Source: Paracoccaceae bacterium
Lineage (GTDB): Bacteria; Pseudomonadota; Alphaproteobacteria; Rhodobacterales; Rhodobacteraceae
Direction of reading: 5' to 3'
Length of the DNA stretch: 7,105 bases
Assembly (NCBI GenBank): GCA_007131465.1
Contig: SLQN01000478.1
Coordinates: 1 to 7,105 of the forward strand
Shown here: piece by piece, positions 1-6,373 of the stretch
Numbering within the stretch: position 1 is the stretch's first letter
Layout of the letters: every line of letters begins with the position of its first letter
The notes under the pieces: model-generated
Seen by the model: the letters and a program-made list of their open reading frames with translations, nothing else
Told to the model about the DNA's origin: nothing
Databases searched by the model: none
Translations under genes and position numbers: made by a program

Positions 1-148
1 CGTGGTCGTCATGCGTGTGGTCGTGGGCGTCATGAGCGTGGTCGTCATGCGTGTGGTCGTGGGCGTCATGGGCATGGTCATCATGCGCATGGCCGTGGTC
101 GTCATGGGCGTGGTCATCATGCGCGTGCCCGTGATCGTCATGGCCATG
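1..148 (-). repeat. His/Asp-loop coding repeats of znuA, including a 36-bp tandem repeat
   Basis: This stretch encodes the His-rich loop of ZnuA. Bases 1-34 recur without a mismatch at 37-70, a period of 36 bp or 12 codons. On the minus strand the unit reads DDHAHDAHDHTH. Further right (71-148) the pattern continues in degenerate form with units such as HAHDDHAHDDHG. The exact copies point to recent duplication by slippage or unequal exchange. More copies may lie beyond the left edge. The same bases read on the plus strand give a Val/Met-rich open frame that is only a by-product of the repeated His and Asp codons. Confidence 0.9.
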
Positions 149-484
149 CGCGAAATCCTGCAACATCACCCCATCGGCTTCCAGCAGCGTCACGACATGG
201 CCGCGCGCCTCGACCCCGGCAAGGGCGCGCGCGAGCCAGGGTGTCAGGTCTTCGCCAATCCAGAAAACCAGATCGGCATCACTCAGTTCCCGTGCCTGGC
301 TGGGGCGCAACTGAAACGAATGCGGGTCGCCCCCCTGATCTAGCAGAAGCCCCGGTGTGCCCACATCTCCCATCACCTTGGAGACAAGCGCATGCGTGAC
401 CGCGAAATCCGTCACGACGCGGGTGTTTTCGGCTGCAAGCGGTGTCGCCATCATGGCGCAGGCCAGCGCGAGAGAGTAGCGCAT
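1..484 (-). CDS. znuA: ZnuA, periplasmic zinc-binding protein of ABC importer (3' end off window)
   Basis: High-affinity zinc-binding protein that captures Zn2+ in the periplasm and hands it to the ZnuBC transporter. I read 161 codons on the minus strand. The start MRYSLALACAMMATPLAA is a typical signal peptide, with cleavage likely near residue 18. The mature part begins ENTRVVTDFAVTHALVSKVM, as in the cluster A-I metal-binding family, and DPHSFQLRPSQ carries the expected first zinc-ligand histidine (about residue 55). From about residue 113 it runs into a His/Asp loop (HDDH, HAHDD, HDAHDHTH) still going at the left edge, so the C-terminal lobe and remaining ligands are not visible. The ATG at 484 is chosen because a strong Shine-Dalgarno AAGGAGG (496-490) sits 5 bases upstream; the ATG at 489 would touch it. 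Divergent from zur-znuCB, with a Zur operator between. The His loop is longer than the short loop of E. coli ZnuA. Confidence 0.94.
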   Translation of the reverse strand, partial: MRYSLALACAMMATPLAAENTRVVTDFAVTHALVSKVMGDVGTPGLLLDQGGDPHSFQLRPSQARELSDADLVFWIGEDLTPWLARALAGVEARGHVVTLLEADGVMLQDFAHGHDDHGHAHDDHAHDDHGHAHDDHAHDAHDHTHDDHAHDAHDHTHDDH

Positions 485-515
485 CTCATCCTCCTTGTGT
501 TACAAGATCACCAGA

Positions 516-544
516 CATATCTGATGTTATATCATAACAGTCAA
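516..544 (-). promoter_or_regulatory. znuA promoter (predicted sigma-70 type)
   Basis: On the minus strand TTGACT (544-539, five of six matches to the -35 consensus) is followed after 17 bases by GATATG (521-516, three of six matches to the -10). Transcription would start near 509, leaving a leader of about 25 bases with the AAGGAGG ribosome site. The spacer is almost wholly filled by the Zur operator, which is the usual geometry for repression by blocking RNA polymerase. The -10 is weak, so the exact start is an inference. For the opposite direction (zur) the best pair I find is TTGTGT (495-500), 17 bases, TATCTG (518-523). That pair is poorer and is not listed separately. Confidence 0.5.
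524..540. promoter_or_regulatory. Zur operator (Zur box) shared by znuA and zur-znuCB
   Basis: The sequence ATGTTATATCATAACAG contains the perfect inverted repeat TGTTAT-N3-ATAACA (525-539). It differs at two positions from the core ATGTTATANTATAACAT known for Zur sites of Gram-negative bacteria. It lies between znuA (starts at 484, minus) and zur (starts at 554, plus). It therefore sits inside the -35/-10 spacer of the predicted znuA promoter and 13 bases before the zur start codon. One site could repress both directions when zinc is sufficient and would make zur self-regulated. The assignment rests on the match plus its position beside zur and znu genes. Confidence 0.85.
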
Positions 545-553
545 GGCAGGTTC

Positions 554-1051
554 ATGACGGAACACGCAAAAGGGGCCGGTTTTTGCTGCGCAGATCACAG
601 CGGCGTCGCCAATGCGCAAGGCATACTCGCCCAGGCAGAAGCGCGGGCGCGGGCGCGCGGGCTGCGCCTGACGCCTGTACGGCACCGCACGCTGGAAATC
701 CTGCTGCAGGCGCATGGGGCGCTTGGGGCTTATGATGTGCTGGGCCAGCTGGCTGCCGAAGGCTATGGCACGCAGCCCCCGGTGGCGTATCGCGCGCTGA
801 ATTTTCTGGTCGAGAACGGGCTGGCCCATCGCATCCGGCGGCTTAATGCCTTTACCGCCTGCGCGCATCCCGCGCAGGACCACCGCGCGGCCTTTCTGAT
901 CTGCACGCGCTGCGACAGTGTGACCGAGGCCCCGGCGCAGGCGATCAGCGATGCGCTGGCCAGGGCCGCGCTTGATGCAGGCTTCCAGCTAGACCGCGCC
1001 ACGATCGAGGCCGTGGGCCTGTGCCATGCCTGCACGGATGTCCCCGCATGA
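554..1051 (+). CDS. zur: Zur, zinc-responsive Fur-family repressor
   Basis: A 165-residue transcription regulator that, with Zn2+ bound, represses zinc-uptake genes. The winged-helix DNA-binding part covers about residues 25-95: GLRLTPVRHRTLEILL, then AYDVLGQL, then the recognition region QPPVAYRALNFLVENGLAHRI. It matches E. coli Zur over its length. Structural-zinc cysteines are the pairs C117/C120 (CTRC) and C157/C160 (CHAC). H92, C103, H110 and E125 fall where the regulatory zinc ligands of E. coli Zur lie (alignment by eye). The recognition helix has PPVAYRAL where most Fur proteins have PTVYRAL, and the N-terminus has an extra FCCADH. The ATG at 554 is chosen over an upstream in-frame start at 392 because AAGG lies 7 bases before it, the longer frame would run through znuA and the Zur box, and family homology starts only after it. 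The stop overlaps the znuC start (ATGA), so the two are probably translationally coupled. Confidence 0.94.
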   Translation: MTEHAKGAGFCCADHSGVANAQGILAQAEARARARGLRLTPVRHRTLEILLQAHGALGAYDVLGQLAAEGYGTQPPVAYRALNFLVENGLAHRIRRLNAFTACAHPAQDHRAAFLICTRCDSVTEAPAQAISDALARAALDAGFQLDRATIEAVGLCHACTDVPA

Positions 1052-1806
1052 GCCTGATTGCAGCCAGCGGCGTGGGTGTCAGCTATGGCGGGCGGCGGGT
1101 GCTGTTCGACATCGATTTCCAGATCACGCGGGGCGAGATCGTCACGGTGGTCGGGCCGAACGGGTCGGGCAAGACCACGCTTTTGCGCGCGCTTCTGGGC
1201 GTCGTGCCGCCCTCCACGGGCCGGGTCACGCGGGCCGCGGGCCTGCGTGTTGGTTATGTGCCGCAGCGACTGCATATCGATCCGGGCCTGCCGATGCCGG
1301 TGGCGCGGTTCCTGTCGCTGCCCCGGCGCGCCTCGAAAGCCGCAATGGCAGATGCTCTCGCCCGCGTGGGCCTTGGCGATGTCGCGCGCCAGACCATGAG
1401 CACGCTGTCGGGCTGGCAGTTCCAGCGCGTGCTGTTGGCGCGCGCACTTCTGGGCCGCCCGGATATCCTGATGCTGGATGAACCCACAGCCGGGCTGGAC
1501 CAGCCCGGCGTGGCGAGTTTCTACCGTCTGATCGAGGACGTGCGCAGGGAACTGGGTTGCGCCGTGCTGTCGATCAGCCATGACCTGCATGTCGTCATGA
1601 GCGCGTCCGACAGGGTGATCTGCATCAATGGCCATGTCTGCTGCGAAGGCGCGCCGCATGTGGTGCGCGCGGCCCCGGAATATCGCGCGCTCTTCGGTTT
1701 TGGCACGGGTGGGGCGCTGGCGCTTTATCAGCATGACCACGATCACGCGCATGACCATAACCACGACCACGGCCACGAGAAGGACCATGCCCCGCATGCT
1801 GGATGA
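1048..1806 (+). CDS. znuC: ZnuC, ATP-binding protein of zinc ABC importer
   Basis: Cytoplasmic ATPase that powers zinc import through ZnuB; 252 residues, like E. coli ZnuC (about 250). Motifs in order: Walker A GPNGSGKT (36-43), Q-loop VPQ (Q73), signature LSGWQFQRVLLARALL (from 120), Walker B DILMLDEPTAGLD (D144, catalytic E145), and H-loop SISHDLHVVM (H178). INGHVCCEGAPHVV, EYRALFG and the region before the tail are specific to the ZnuC subfamily. The signature has Trp123 where the second Gly of LSGGQ is expected (codon TGG at 1414-1416). The C-terminus (229-250) is a His/Asp tail, HDHDHAHDHNHDHGHEKDH, that may bind zinc on the cytoplasmic side. The start at 1048 is chosen because the protein family begins at MSLIAASG and the ATGA overlap with zur is typical of coupling; the upstream GTG at 1021 lies inside zur. 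It overlaps znuB by 11 bases. Confidence 0.95.
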   Translation: MSLIAASGVGVSYGGRRVLFDIDFQITRGEIVTVVGPNGSGKTTLLRALLGVVPPSTGRVTRAAGLRVGYVPQRLHIDPGLPMPVARFLSLPRRASKAAMADALARVGLGDVARQTMSTLSGWQFQRVLLARALLGRPDILMLDEPTAGLDQPGVASFYRLIEDVRRELGCAVLSISHDLHVVMSASDRVICINGHVCCEGAPHVVRAAPEYRALFGFGTGGALALYQHDHDHAHDHNHDHGHEKDHAPHAG

Positions 1807-2599
1807 TTTCATGATGCGCGCGACCCTTGCCGGGCTGGCCGTGGCGCTGGCGACCGGGCCGCTGGGCTGCTTCGTCGTCTGGCGGCGCATGGCCTATTTC
1901 GGCGACGCCACGGCCCATGCCGCAATTCTGGGGGTGGCGCTGGCGCTTGGCTTCCAGATCAGTATCTTTGTCGGCACGATGGTCGTGGCGCTGGTCATGG
2001 CGATGATGGTGTCGGTGCTGGCCGGGCGCGGCTGGGCGATGGATACGACGCTGGGCGTGCTGGCGCATTCGGCGCTGGCCTTCGGGCTGGTGGCCGTGTC
2101 CTTTCTTCCGGCGGTGCGGGTGGACCTGACGGCCTATCTGTTCGGGGACATTCTGGCCGTGTCGCGCCTTGATCTGGCGATCATCGCCGCAGGGTCGGCG
2201 CTGGTGCTGGGGCTGATCCTGTGGCGCTGGTCGGCGCTTCTGACCGCCACACTCAGCGAGGATCTGGCCCATGCGGCGGGCATTCATCCGGGGCGCGAGA
2301 GGATGGTGCTGACGGTGGCGCTGGCGGTGGTGGTGGCGGTTGCGCTGAAGATCGTGGGCGCGCTTCTGATTGCGGCGCTTCTTATCATCCCGGCGGCCGC
2401 AGCGCGCAATTTCGCCCGTGGGCCAGAGGCGATGGCGTTCAGCGCGGTGGTCATCGGGGGGATCGCGGTCTGGGGCGGTTTGCAGCTTTCACTGGCGCAG
2501 GACACCCCGTCCGGCCCGTCGATCGTGGTCGTGGCGGCGCTGATCTTTTTGCTGAGCACGCTTGCAGGCAGCCTGTTTCAGAACCGGCTTGGCAGATAG
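1796..2599 (+). CDS. znuB: ZnuB, membrane permease of zinc ABC importer
   Basis: Inner-membrane channel subunit that carries Zn2+ from ZnuA into the cytoplasm with ZnuC; 267 residues against 261 in E. coli. It is very hydrophobic with several predicted membrane helices (for example 9-28, 56-76, 84-104, 126-144, 171-200, 212-233, 243-260). Recognisable family blocks are GPLGCFVVWRRMAYFGDATA near residue 21, VDLTAYLFGDILAV (109-122), and VGALLIAALLIIPAAAAR (187-204), followed by DTPSGPS (236-242). The ATG at 1796 aligns with the E. coli N-terminus and has AGAAGGA at 1778-1784 upstream; the ATG at 1787 is too close to that site, and 1811 is a possible shorter start. It overlaps the znuC end by 11 bases. 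The TAG stop lies 22 bases inside the 3' end of the convergent oxidoreductase gene, so no intergenic terminator exists. Confidence 0.95.
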   Translation: MLDDFMMRATLAGLAVALATGPLGCFVVWRRMAYFGDATAHAAILGVALALGFQISIFVGTMVVALVMAMMVSVLAGRGWAMDTTLGVLAHSALAFGLVAVSFLPAVRVDLTAYLFGDILAVSRLDLAIIAAGSALVLGLILWRWSALLTATLSEDLAHAAGIHPGRERMVLTVALAVVVAVALKIVGALLIAALLIIPAAAARNFARGPEAMAFSAVVIGGIAVWGGLQLSLAQDTPSGPSIVVVAALIFLLSTLAGSLFQNRLGR

Positions 2600-3825
2600 G
2601 GCGTGATGTCCACCTCTGGCGCGCGCCCGGCGATCAGGGCCGCCACGATCCGCGCCGTGACCGGCGCGAGCGTCAGGCCCAGATGTCCGTGCCCATAGGC
2701 ATGGATCACATCATCGCCCTGTTGTGACGGCCCGATGACCGGGCGCGAATCGGGCAGCGAGGGGCGAAACCCCATCCAGCGGCGCGAAGGCGCGGGCAGG
2801 TCGGGCAGGATCGCGCGCGCGCCGCGCTCCATTACGTCCCAGCGATGGGGCGACGGTGGCGCTGTCAGCCCGCCAAGCTCGACCGTGCCTGCAACGCGCA
2901 AGCGGCCTGCCATCGGGCAGAAGTAGAAACCGCGCGACACAGGCGTCATCTGCCGGATCAGGCGCGGTTGTGCCAGATCGTATTCCAGATGATAGCCGCG
3001 TTCGGTATCCAGCGGCACGCGGTCGCCTGCCATTGCGGCCAGCCGCTTTGACCATGCGCCCGCAGCCAGCACCACCTTGCGCGCGCGCAGACTCGGCCCA
3101 TCGCCGTCAAGCTGCACATGACCGGCGCTGCGCGACAGTTTGCGCACAAGGCCAACCCGCTGCCCGACACCCGCCGCCGTCACACAAGCGCGCAAGCGTC
3201 GCAGCATGGCGCGCGGGTCGTCCACGGTGACTGTATTGGGGAAAAACGCCGCGCCCGCGCCAATATGGCCGGGCAGGCCCGGCTGAAGCTGGCCCAGTTG
3301 GTCGCGGCTGATCTCCTCGACTGTGACACCAAGGGCGCGATAGGGTCGGAAATCTGCTTGGCGGCGCTCGGCCTCGGTCTCGAACAGGTAAAGCGAGCCG
3401 AGGGGTTTGAGCAAATCCGTGCCGTCAATCTGCGCCGCAAGGGATTTCCACGCAGCCGGGGTGGGCGCAAGCAGGGCCGCAATCGCGCGCGCATTCGCCT
3501 GCGCCCGGCCTGGCAGGGATTCGCGCGCGAAGCGCAAAAGCCACGGCGCGAGGGTGAGGGCTGCCGACGGCCGGATAGCCAGCGGGCTATCACGGTCAAA
3601 CAGAAGGCGGGGCAGATTGCGTAACACCTCGGGCGTGCCGACCGGCATGACCGCATAATCCGCAATCACTCCGGCATTGCCATAGGACGCGCCGGTCTCA
3701 TGATCTTCGGGGGCGAGGATCACCACCTCATGCCCGGCGAGCGCCAGTTCCAGCGCACAGGCAAGCCCCACCACACCTGCGCCGATCACGGCGATTTCGC
3801 ACTGCTCGACGCGTGCAGGCGTCAT
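2578..3825 (-). CDS. FAD-dependent oxidoreductase, D-amino-acid dehydrogenase (DadA)-like
   Basis: A 415-residue member of the DAO/DadA flavoprotein superfamily, which oxidises the C-N bond of amino acids or N-substituted amines. The N-terminal FAD-binding fold is clear: IAVIGAGVVGLACALELALA has GxGxxG at residues 15-20, followed by HEVVILAPEDHETGASYGNA and the glycine AG, a DadA-like segment. The C-terminal part has VVLAAGAWSKRLA (251-263), GFRPSLPDSRPVIGPS (352-367) and YGHGHLGLTLAP (377-388), as in DadA. It lacks a signal peptide, so it is probably cytoplasmic or loosely bound to the inner membrane. The ATG at 3825 is chosen because it follows the stop of the ABC exporter after one base (TGAGATG) and the homology begins there; an in-frame start at 3903 lies inside the exporter gene. 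Glycine oxidase or another amine dehydrogenase are alternatives; the substrate cannot be read from sequence. Its end overlaps znuB tail to tail. Confidence 0.82.
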   Translation of the reverse strand: MTPARVEQCEIAVIGAGVVGLACALELALAGHEVVILAPEDHETGASYGNAGVIADYAVMPVGTPEVLRNLPRLLFDRDSPLAIRPSAALTLAPWLLRFARESLPGRAQANARAIAALLAPTPAAWKSLAAQIDGTDLLKPLGSLYLFETEAERRQADFRPYRALGVTVEEISRDQLGQLQPGLPGHIGAGAAFFPNTVTVDDPRAMLRRLRACVTAAGVGQRVGLVRKLSRSAGHVQLDGDGPSLRARKVVLAAGAWSKRLAAMAGDRVPLDTERGYHLEYDLAQPRLIRQMTPVSRGFYFCPMAGRLRVAGTVELGGLTAPPSPHRWDVMERGARAILPDLPAPSRRWMGFRPSLPDSRPVIGPSQQGDDVIHAYGHGHLGLTLAPVTARIVAALIAGRAPEVDITPYLPSRF

Positions 3826-3826
3826 C

Positions 3827-5614
3827 TCAGGCGGCCCGATCCGCCGTGAATTGCAGCCGCGCCAGCCGCGCATAAAGCCCGCCCTGCGCGACCAATTCAT
3901 CATGCGTGCCGATGGCGATGATCCGGCCCTCGTCGAAGACCACGATCCGGTCGGCCTGTTTCACAGTCGCCAGACGATGCGCAATCGCGATCGTGGTGCG
4001 CCCTTTGGCCAGATGATCGACCGCGCGCTGCACGGCGGCCTCGGATTCGGCATCCAGCGCGCTGGTCGCTTCATCCAGCAGCAGGATCGGCGCATCGCGC
4101 AGGATGGCGCGGGCAATGGCGATGCGCTGTTTCTGTCCGCCCGACAGCATGACACCCCGCTCGCCCAGTTCGGTCCTGAACCCGTCCGGCAGGCGGCCGA
4201 TGAAATCCTCGGCATTGGCCGCTTTCGCGGCGGCGAACACGTCGCTGTCAGCCGCACCGGGGCGGCCGAAGCGGATATTTTCCAGCGCCGAAGTGGCGAA
4301 GATCACCGGGTCTTGCGGCACGATGGCAAGGGCGCGGCGGAAATCCGCGCGTGTCATGTCGCGCAAGTCCTGCCCGTCGATGCGCACATGGCCCGCTTGC
4401 GGGTCGTAGAACCGCATCAGCAGTTGCAGGATCGTGGTCTTGCCCGCGCCGGACGGCCCCACAAGCGCGACCGTTTCGCCGGGATTGATGGACAGCGACA
4501 CCTTTTGCAGCGCCTGTTGTCCGGGGCGTGTGGGGTAGTGAAACGTCACATCGTCAAACTGCACTGCGCCGCGCGCCGGATGGCGCAGGGGGCGCGGCGT
4601 TGGCGGGTCTTGCACGGCATCCTCTGCCTCGATCAGTTCCACCAGCCGTTCGCTGGCCCCGGCAGCGCGCTGCAATTCCGACCAGATTTCCGACAATGCC
4701 CCCACAGACCCCGCCACGATCACGGCGTAAATGACGAATTGCGCCAGTTCGCCGGGCGACATGACACCTGACGCCACATCCCGCGCGCCCACCCAGAGCG
4801 TGCCCAGAATGCCCGCGAAGACCAGAAAGATCACGATGACTGTCAGCAACGCACGGGTGAAGATCCGCTTGCGCGCGACATCGAAGCTGGTTTCGGTCAC
4901 CCGGTCGAAGGCGGCGCGGCTGGCGGCTTCATGGGTGTTGGCCTGCACGGTCTGAACCGAACTCAGCGCCTCGGACGCATTGCCGGAAGACGCCGCGATC
5001 CAGTCCTGATTCTCGCGCGACAGCTTGCGCAGCTTGCGCCCCATCACCACGATGGGCACGATGATGACAGGGACCATCAGCAAGACAAAACCCATCAGCT
5101 TGGCCGAAGTCAGCCCCAGGAGAACCAGCGCGCCCACAAGCATCAGTGCATTGCGCAGCGCAATCGAGACAGACGACCCGATGACCGACTGGATCAGCGT
5201 CGTATCGGTGGTCAGACGTGAAAGCACCTCGCCGGTCATGATCCGTTCATAGAAGGCGGGGCTGCGGTCGATCACGCGCGCAAACAGCGCCTTGCGGATA
5301 TCGGCCACGATCCGTTCGCCCAGTCGCGTGACGAAGTAGTATCGCAGCCCCGTGCCCAGCGCGAGAAGGCCCGCAAGCCCGAAGGCGCCTGCGAAATACT
5401 GGTTCATCAGCGCGATTTCGCGCGCCTCGAACCCGTCGACGACCCGGCGCACCGCAAGGGGCAATGTCAACGTGATCGCGGCCGTGGCGAACAACGTCAC
5501 CAGCGACAGTGCAAGCAGTCCGCGATAGGGTCTGATAAAGGGCCAGAGCCCCCGCAGCGCGGCGAAATTTCTGGATTTCGCGCGGTCTTCCTGCGCTGAT
5601 GCCGTGTCTGTCAT
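3827..5614 (-). CDS. MsbA-related ABC exporter (fused permease and ATPase)
   Basis: A 595-residue half-transporter that would act as a homodimer in the inner membrane. The N-terminal membrane domain (about 30-315) has hydrophobic stretches at 33-55, 75-95, 155-192 and 255-310. The ATPase domain (about 350-590) has Walker A GPSGAGKT (386-393), Q-loop IVPQD (Q434), signature LSGGQKQRIAIARAI (from 490), Walker B ILLLDE (510-515, catalytic E515), D-loop SALD (518-521) and the H-loop in AIAHRLAT (H546). All catalytic residues are present, so it should be active. It resembles the group of MsbA-related exporters common in alphaproteobacteria; the substrate (lipid, peptide or drug) is unknown. The ATG at 5614 has AAGG (5622-5619) upstream. 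It is followed after one base by the DadA-like gene, so they are probably co-transcribed. Confidence 0.9.
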   Translation of the reverse strand: MTDTASAQEDRAKSRNFAALRGLWPFIRPYRGLLALSLVTLFATAAITLTLPLAVRRVVDGFEAREIALMNQYFAGAFGLAGLLALGTGLRYYFVTRLGERIVADIRKALFARVIDRSPAFYERIMTGEVLSRLTTDTTLIQSVIGSSVSIALRNALMLVGALVLLGLTSAKLMGFVLLMVPVIIVPIVVMGRKLRKLSRENQDWIAASSGNASEALSSVQTVQANTHEAASRAAFDRVTETSFDVARKRIFTRALLTVIVIFLVFAGILGTLWVGARDVASGVMSPGELAQFVIYAVIVAGSVGALSEIWSELQRAAGASERLVELIEAEDAVQDPPTPRPLRHPARGAVQFDDVTFHYPTRPGQQALQKVSLSINPGETVALVGPSGAGKTTILQLLMRFYDPQAGHVRIDGQDLRDMTRADFRRALAIVPQDPVIFATSALENIRFGRPGAADSDVFAAAKAANAEDFIGRLPDGFRTELGERGVMLSGGQKQRIAIARAILRDAPILLLDEATSALDAESEAAVQRAVDHLAKGRTTIAIAHRLATVKQADRIVVFDEGRIIAIGTHDELVAQGGLYARLARLQFTADRAA

Positions 5615-5644
5615 GCTGCCTTGCTCATGTAGGGTAACGTGAAG

Positions 5645-5673
5645 GGTTTAGGTCAGCACGGCTCAGGGGGCAA
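5645..5673 (-). promoter_or_regulatory. possible promoter of the ABC exporter operon
   Basis: In the 110-bp gap between the methyltransferase stop and the exporter start, TTGCCC (5673-5668) and TAAACC (5650-5645) stand 17 bases apart on the minus strand. Transcription would begin near 5638, about 24 bases before the ATG. Each hexamer is only a partial match, so this is a weak prediction. The rest of the gap holds the GC-rich hairpin pair listed separately. Confidence 0.25.
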
Positions 5674-5693
5674 GACCCCGTCCTGTCGCGGGG
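5666..5693 (-). other. two mutually exclusive GC hairpins, possible weak terminator
   Basis: The block CCCC(G) at 5676-5680 can pair either with GGGG at 5667-5670 (loop CAAGA) or with CGGGG at 5689-5693 (loop of 8). Both lie just beyond the methyltransferase stop on the minus strand. The second one could end that transcript, but no run of T follows, so a normal intrinsic terminator is not supported. Stems of four or five pairs also arise by chance in DNA this rich in G and C. Confidence 0.25.
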
Positions 5694-5724
5694 CGTCAGG
5701 CCATTTGGGTTGAGTGATTGCGTG

Positions 5725-6342
5725 TCAGGCCGCTTTTTCCATGCGCAGGAACGTGAACAGCCCGAGCGCGGTCAGGGTGGTCTCTTCCACGATCCGCAAA
5801 TCCTGCACCCCCATAACGCGGTCCTTGGGGAAGTTCGAATGCCACCCCATCCAGTTGGCAAAAGGGGCGAATTTCCGTTCCAGCCAGGCAAGCCAGCCCT
5901 CATCGCGCGCGAAATGATTGACCAGCAGGATCTGTCCGCCGGGTTTGCACACGCGCGCCATCTCGGCCATCACCCTTTCGGGTTCGGGCACGACCGAGAT
6001 CAGGTGCATCGCAACCACAGTGTCGAAATGGCCATCAGGAAAATCGAGGTTGCGCGCATCCATCTGACGCAACTCGGCCACATGGCTTAATTTTTCTGTT
6101 CTGACCTTGTCGCGCGCGCGTGTCAGCATGGCTTCGGAAAAATCGATCCCGGTCACATCAAGGGCGGGGTCGTAGAAGGGCAGCGCAAGCCCTGTACCAA
6201 CGCCGACTTCCAGGACCGAGCCGCCGGATACATTGGCAATATGGGTCGCATGTTTGCGCCCGGCATCGGTGATCCGCCCGAAGGTGTGATCATAAATCGG
6301 CGCCCAGCGTCTGTAGCTGCTTGTGATTGCCTCGGGTTTCAA
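5725..6342 (-). CDS. pmtA: class I SAM-dependent methyltransferase, probable phosphatidylethanolamine N-methyltransferase
   Basis: A soluble methyltransferase of 205 residues. SAM-binding motif I is LEVGVGTG (44-51), the acidic residue of motif II is in GIDFSEAML (D67), MDARNLDFPDGHFD (94-107) and VCKPGGQILLVNHF (131-144) are motifs III-IV. The start SSYRRWAPIYDHTFG, the size and the overall pattern resemble the Rhodobacter-type PmtA (about 203 residues), which methylates phosphatidylethanolamine three times to give phosphatidylcholine at the inner membrane. A UbiE/COQ5-like enzyme with another substrate is the main alternative. I choose a TTG start at 6342: AAGGAG lies 8 bases upstream, the length fits the family, and the next in-frame TTG at 6402 lacks such a site and would add 20 residues unlike the family. 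It lies downstream of erpA on the same strand with a 132-bp gap that contains a promoter candidate. Confidence 0.72.
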   Translation of the reverse strand: MKPEAITSSYRRWAPIYDHTFGRITDAGRKHATHIANVSGGSVLEVGVGTGLALPFYDPALDVTGIDFSEAMLTRARDKVRTEKLSHVAELRQMDARNLDFPDGHFDTVVAMHLISVVPEPERVMAEMARVCKPGGQILLVNHFARDEGWLAWLERKFAPFANWMGWHSNFPKDRVMGVQDLRIVEETTLTALGLFTFLRMEKAA

Positions 6343-6356
6343 GTCCTGCGCTCCTT
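6340..6356 (-). promoter_or_regulatory. ribosome binding site and TTG start of the methyltransferase
   Basis: On the minus strand AAGGAG (6356-6351) is followed by an 8-base spacer and TTG (6342-6340). No ATG or GTG in frame lies between this point and the YRRWAPIYD block. This places the start 60 bases downstream of the longest open frame and decides for a 205-residue product. Confidence 0.7.
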
Positions 6357-6373
6357 GCCTGTTCGCCCTTGCA

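Noticed and set aside
1..148. Possible CRISPR or satellite array
   Set aside because: The repeats are in frame with znuA, have no unique spacers and code for a His/Asp loop.
2..343. Plus-strand open frame rich in Val and Met
   Set aside because: It is the mirror of the ZnuA His loop; the minus strand encodes signal peptide and ZnuA motifs.
392..553. Upstream extension of zur to a start at 392
   Set aside because: It would run through the znuA start, its promoter and the Zur box, and adds sequence not found in Zur proteins.
763..1890. Long minus-strand open frame (375 codons) antisense to zur and znuC
   Set aside because: It is antisense to two clear genes, has no family resemblance, and its Val/Met-rich part is the complement of His/Asp codons. 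Such frames are common in high-GC DNA.
3851..4771. Plus-strand open frame of 306 codons opposite the ABC exporter
   Set aside because: The opposite strand carries every ABC motif; this frame has no recognisable domain.
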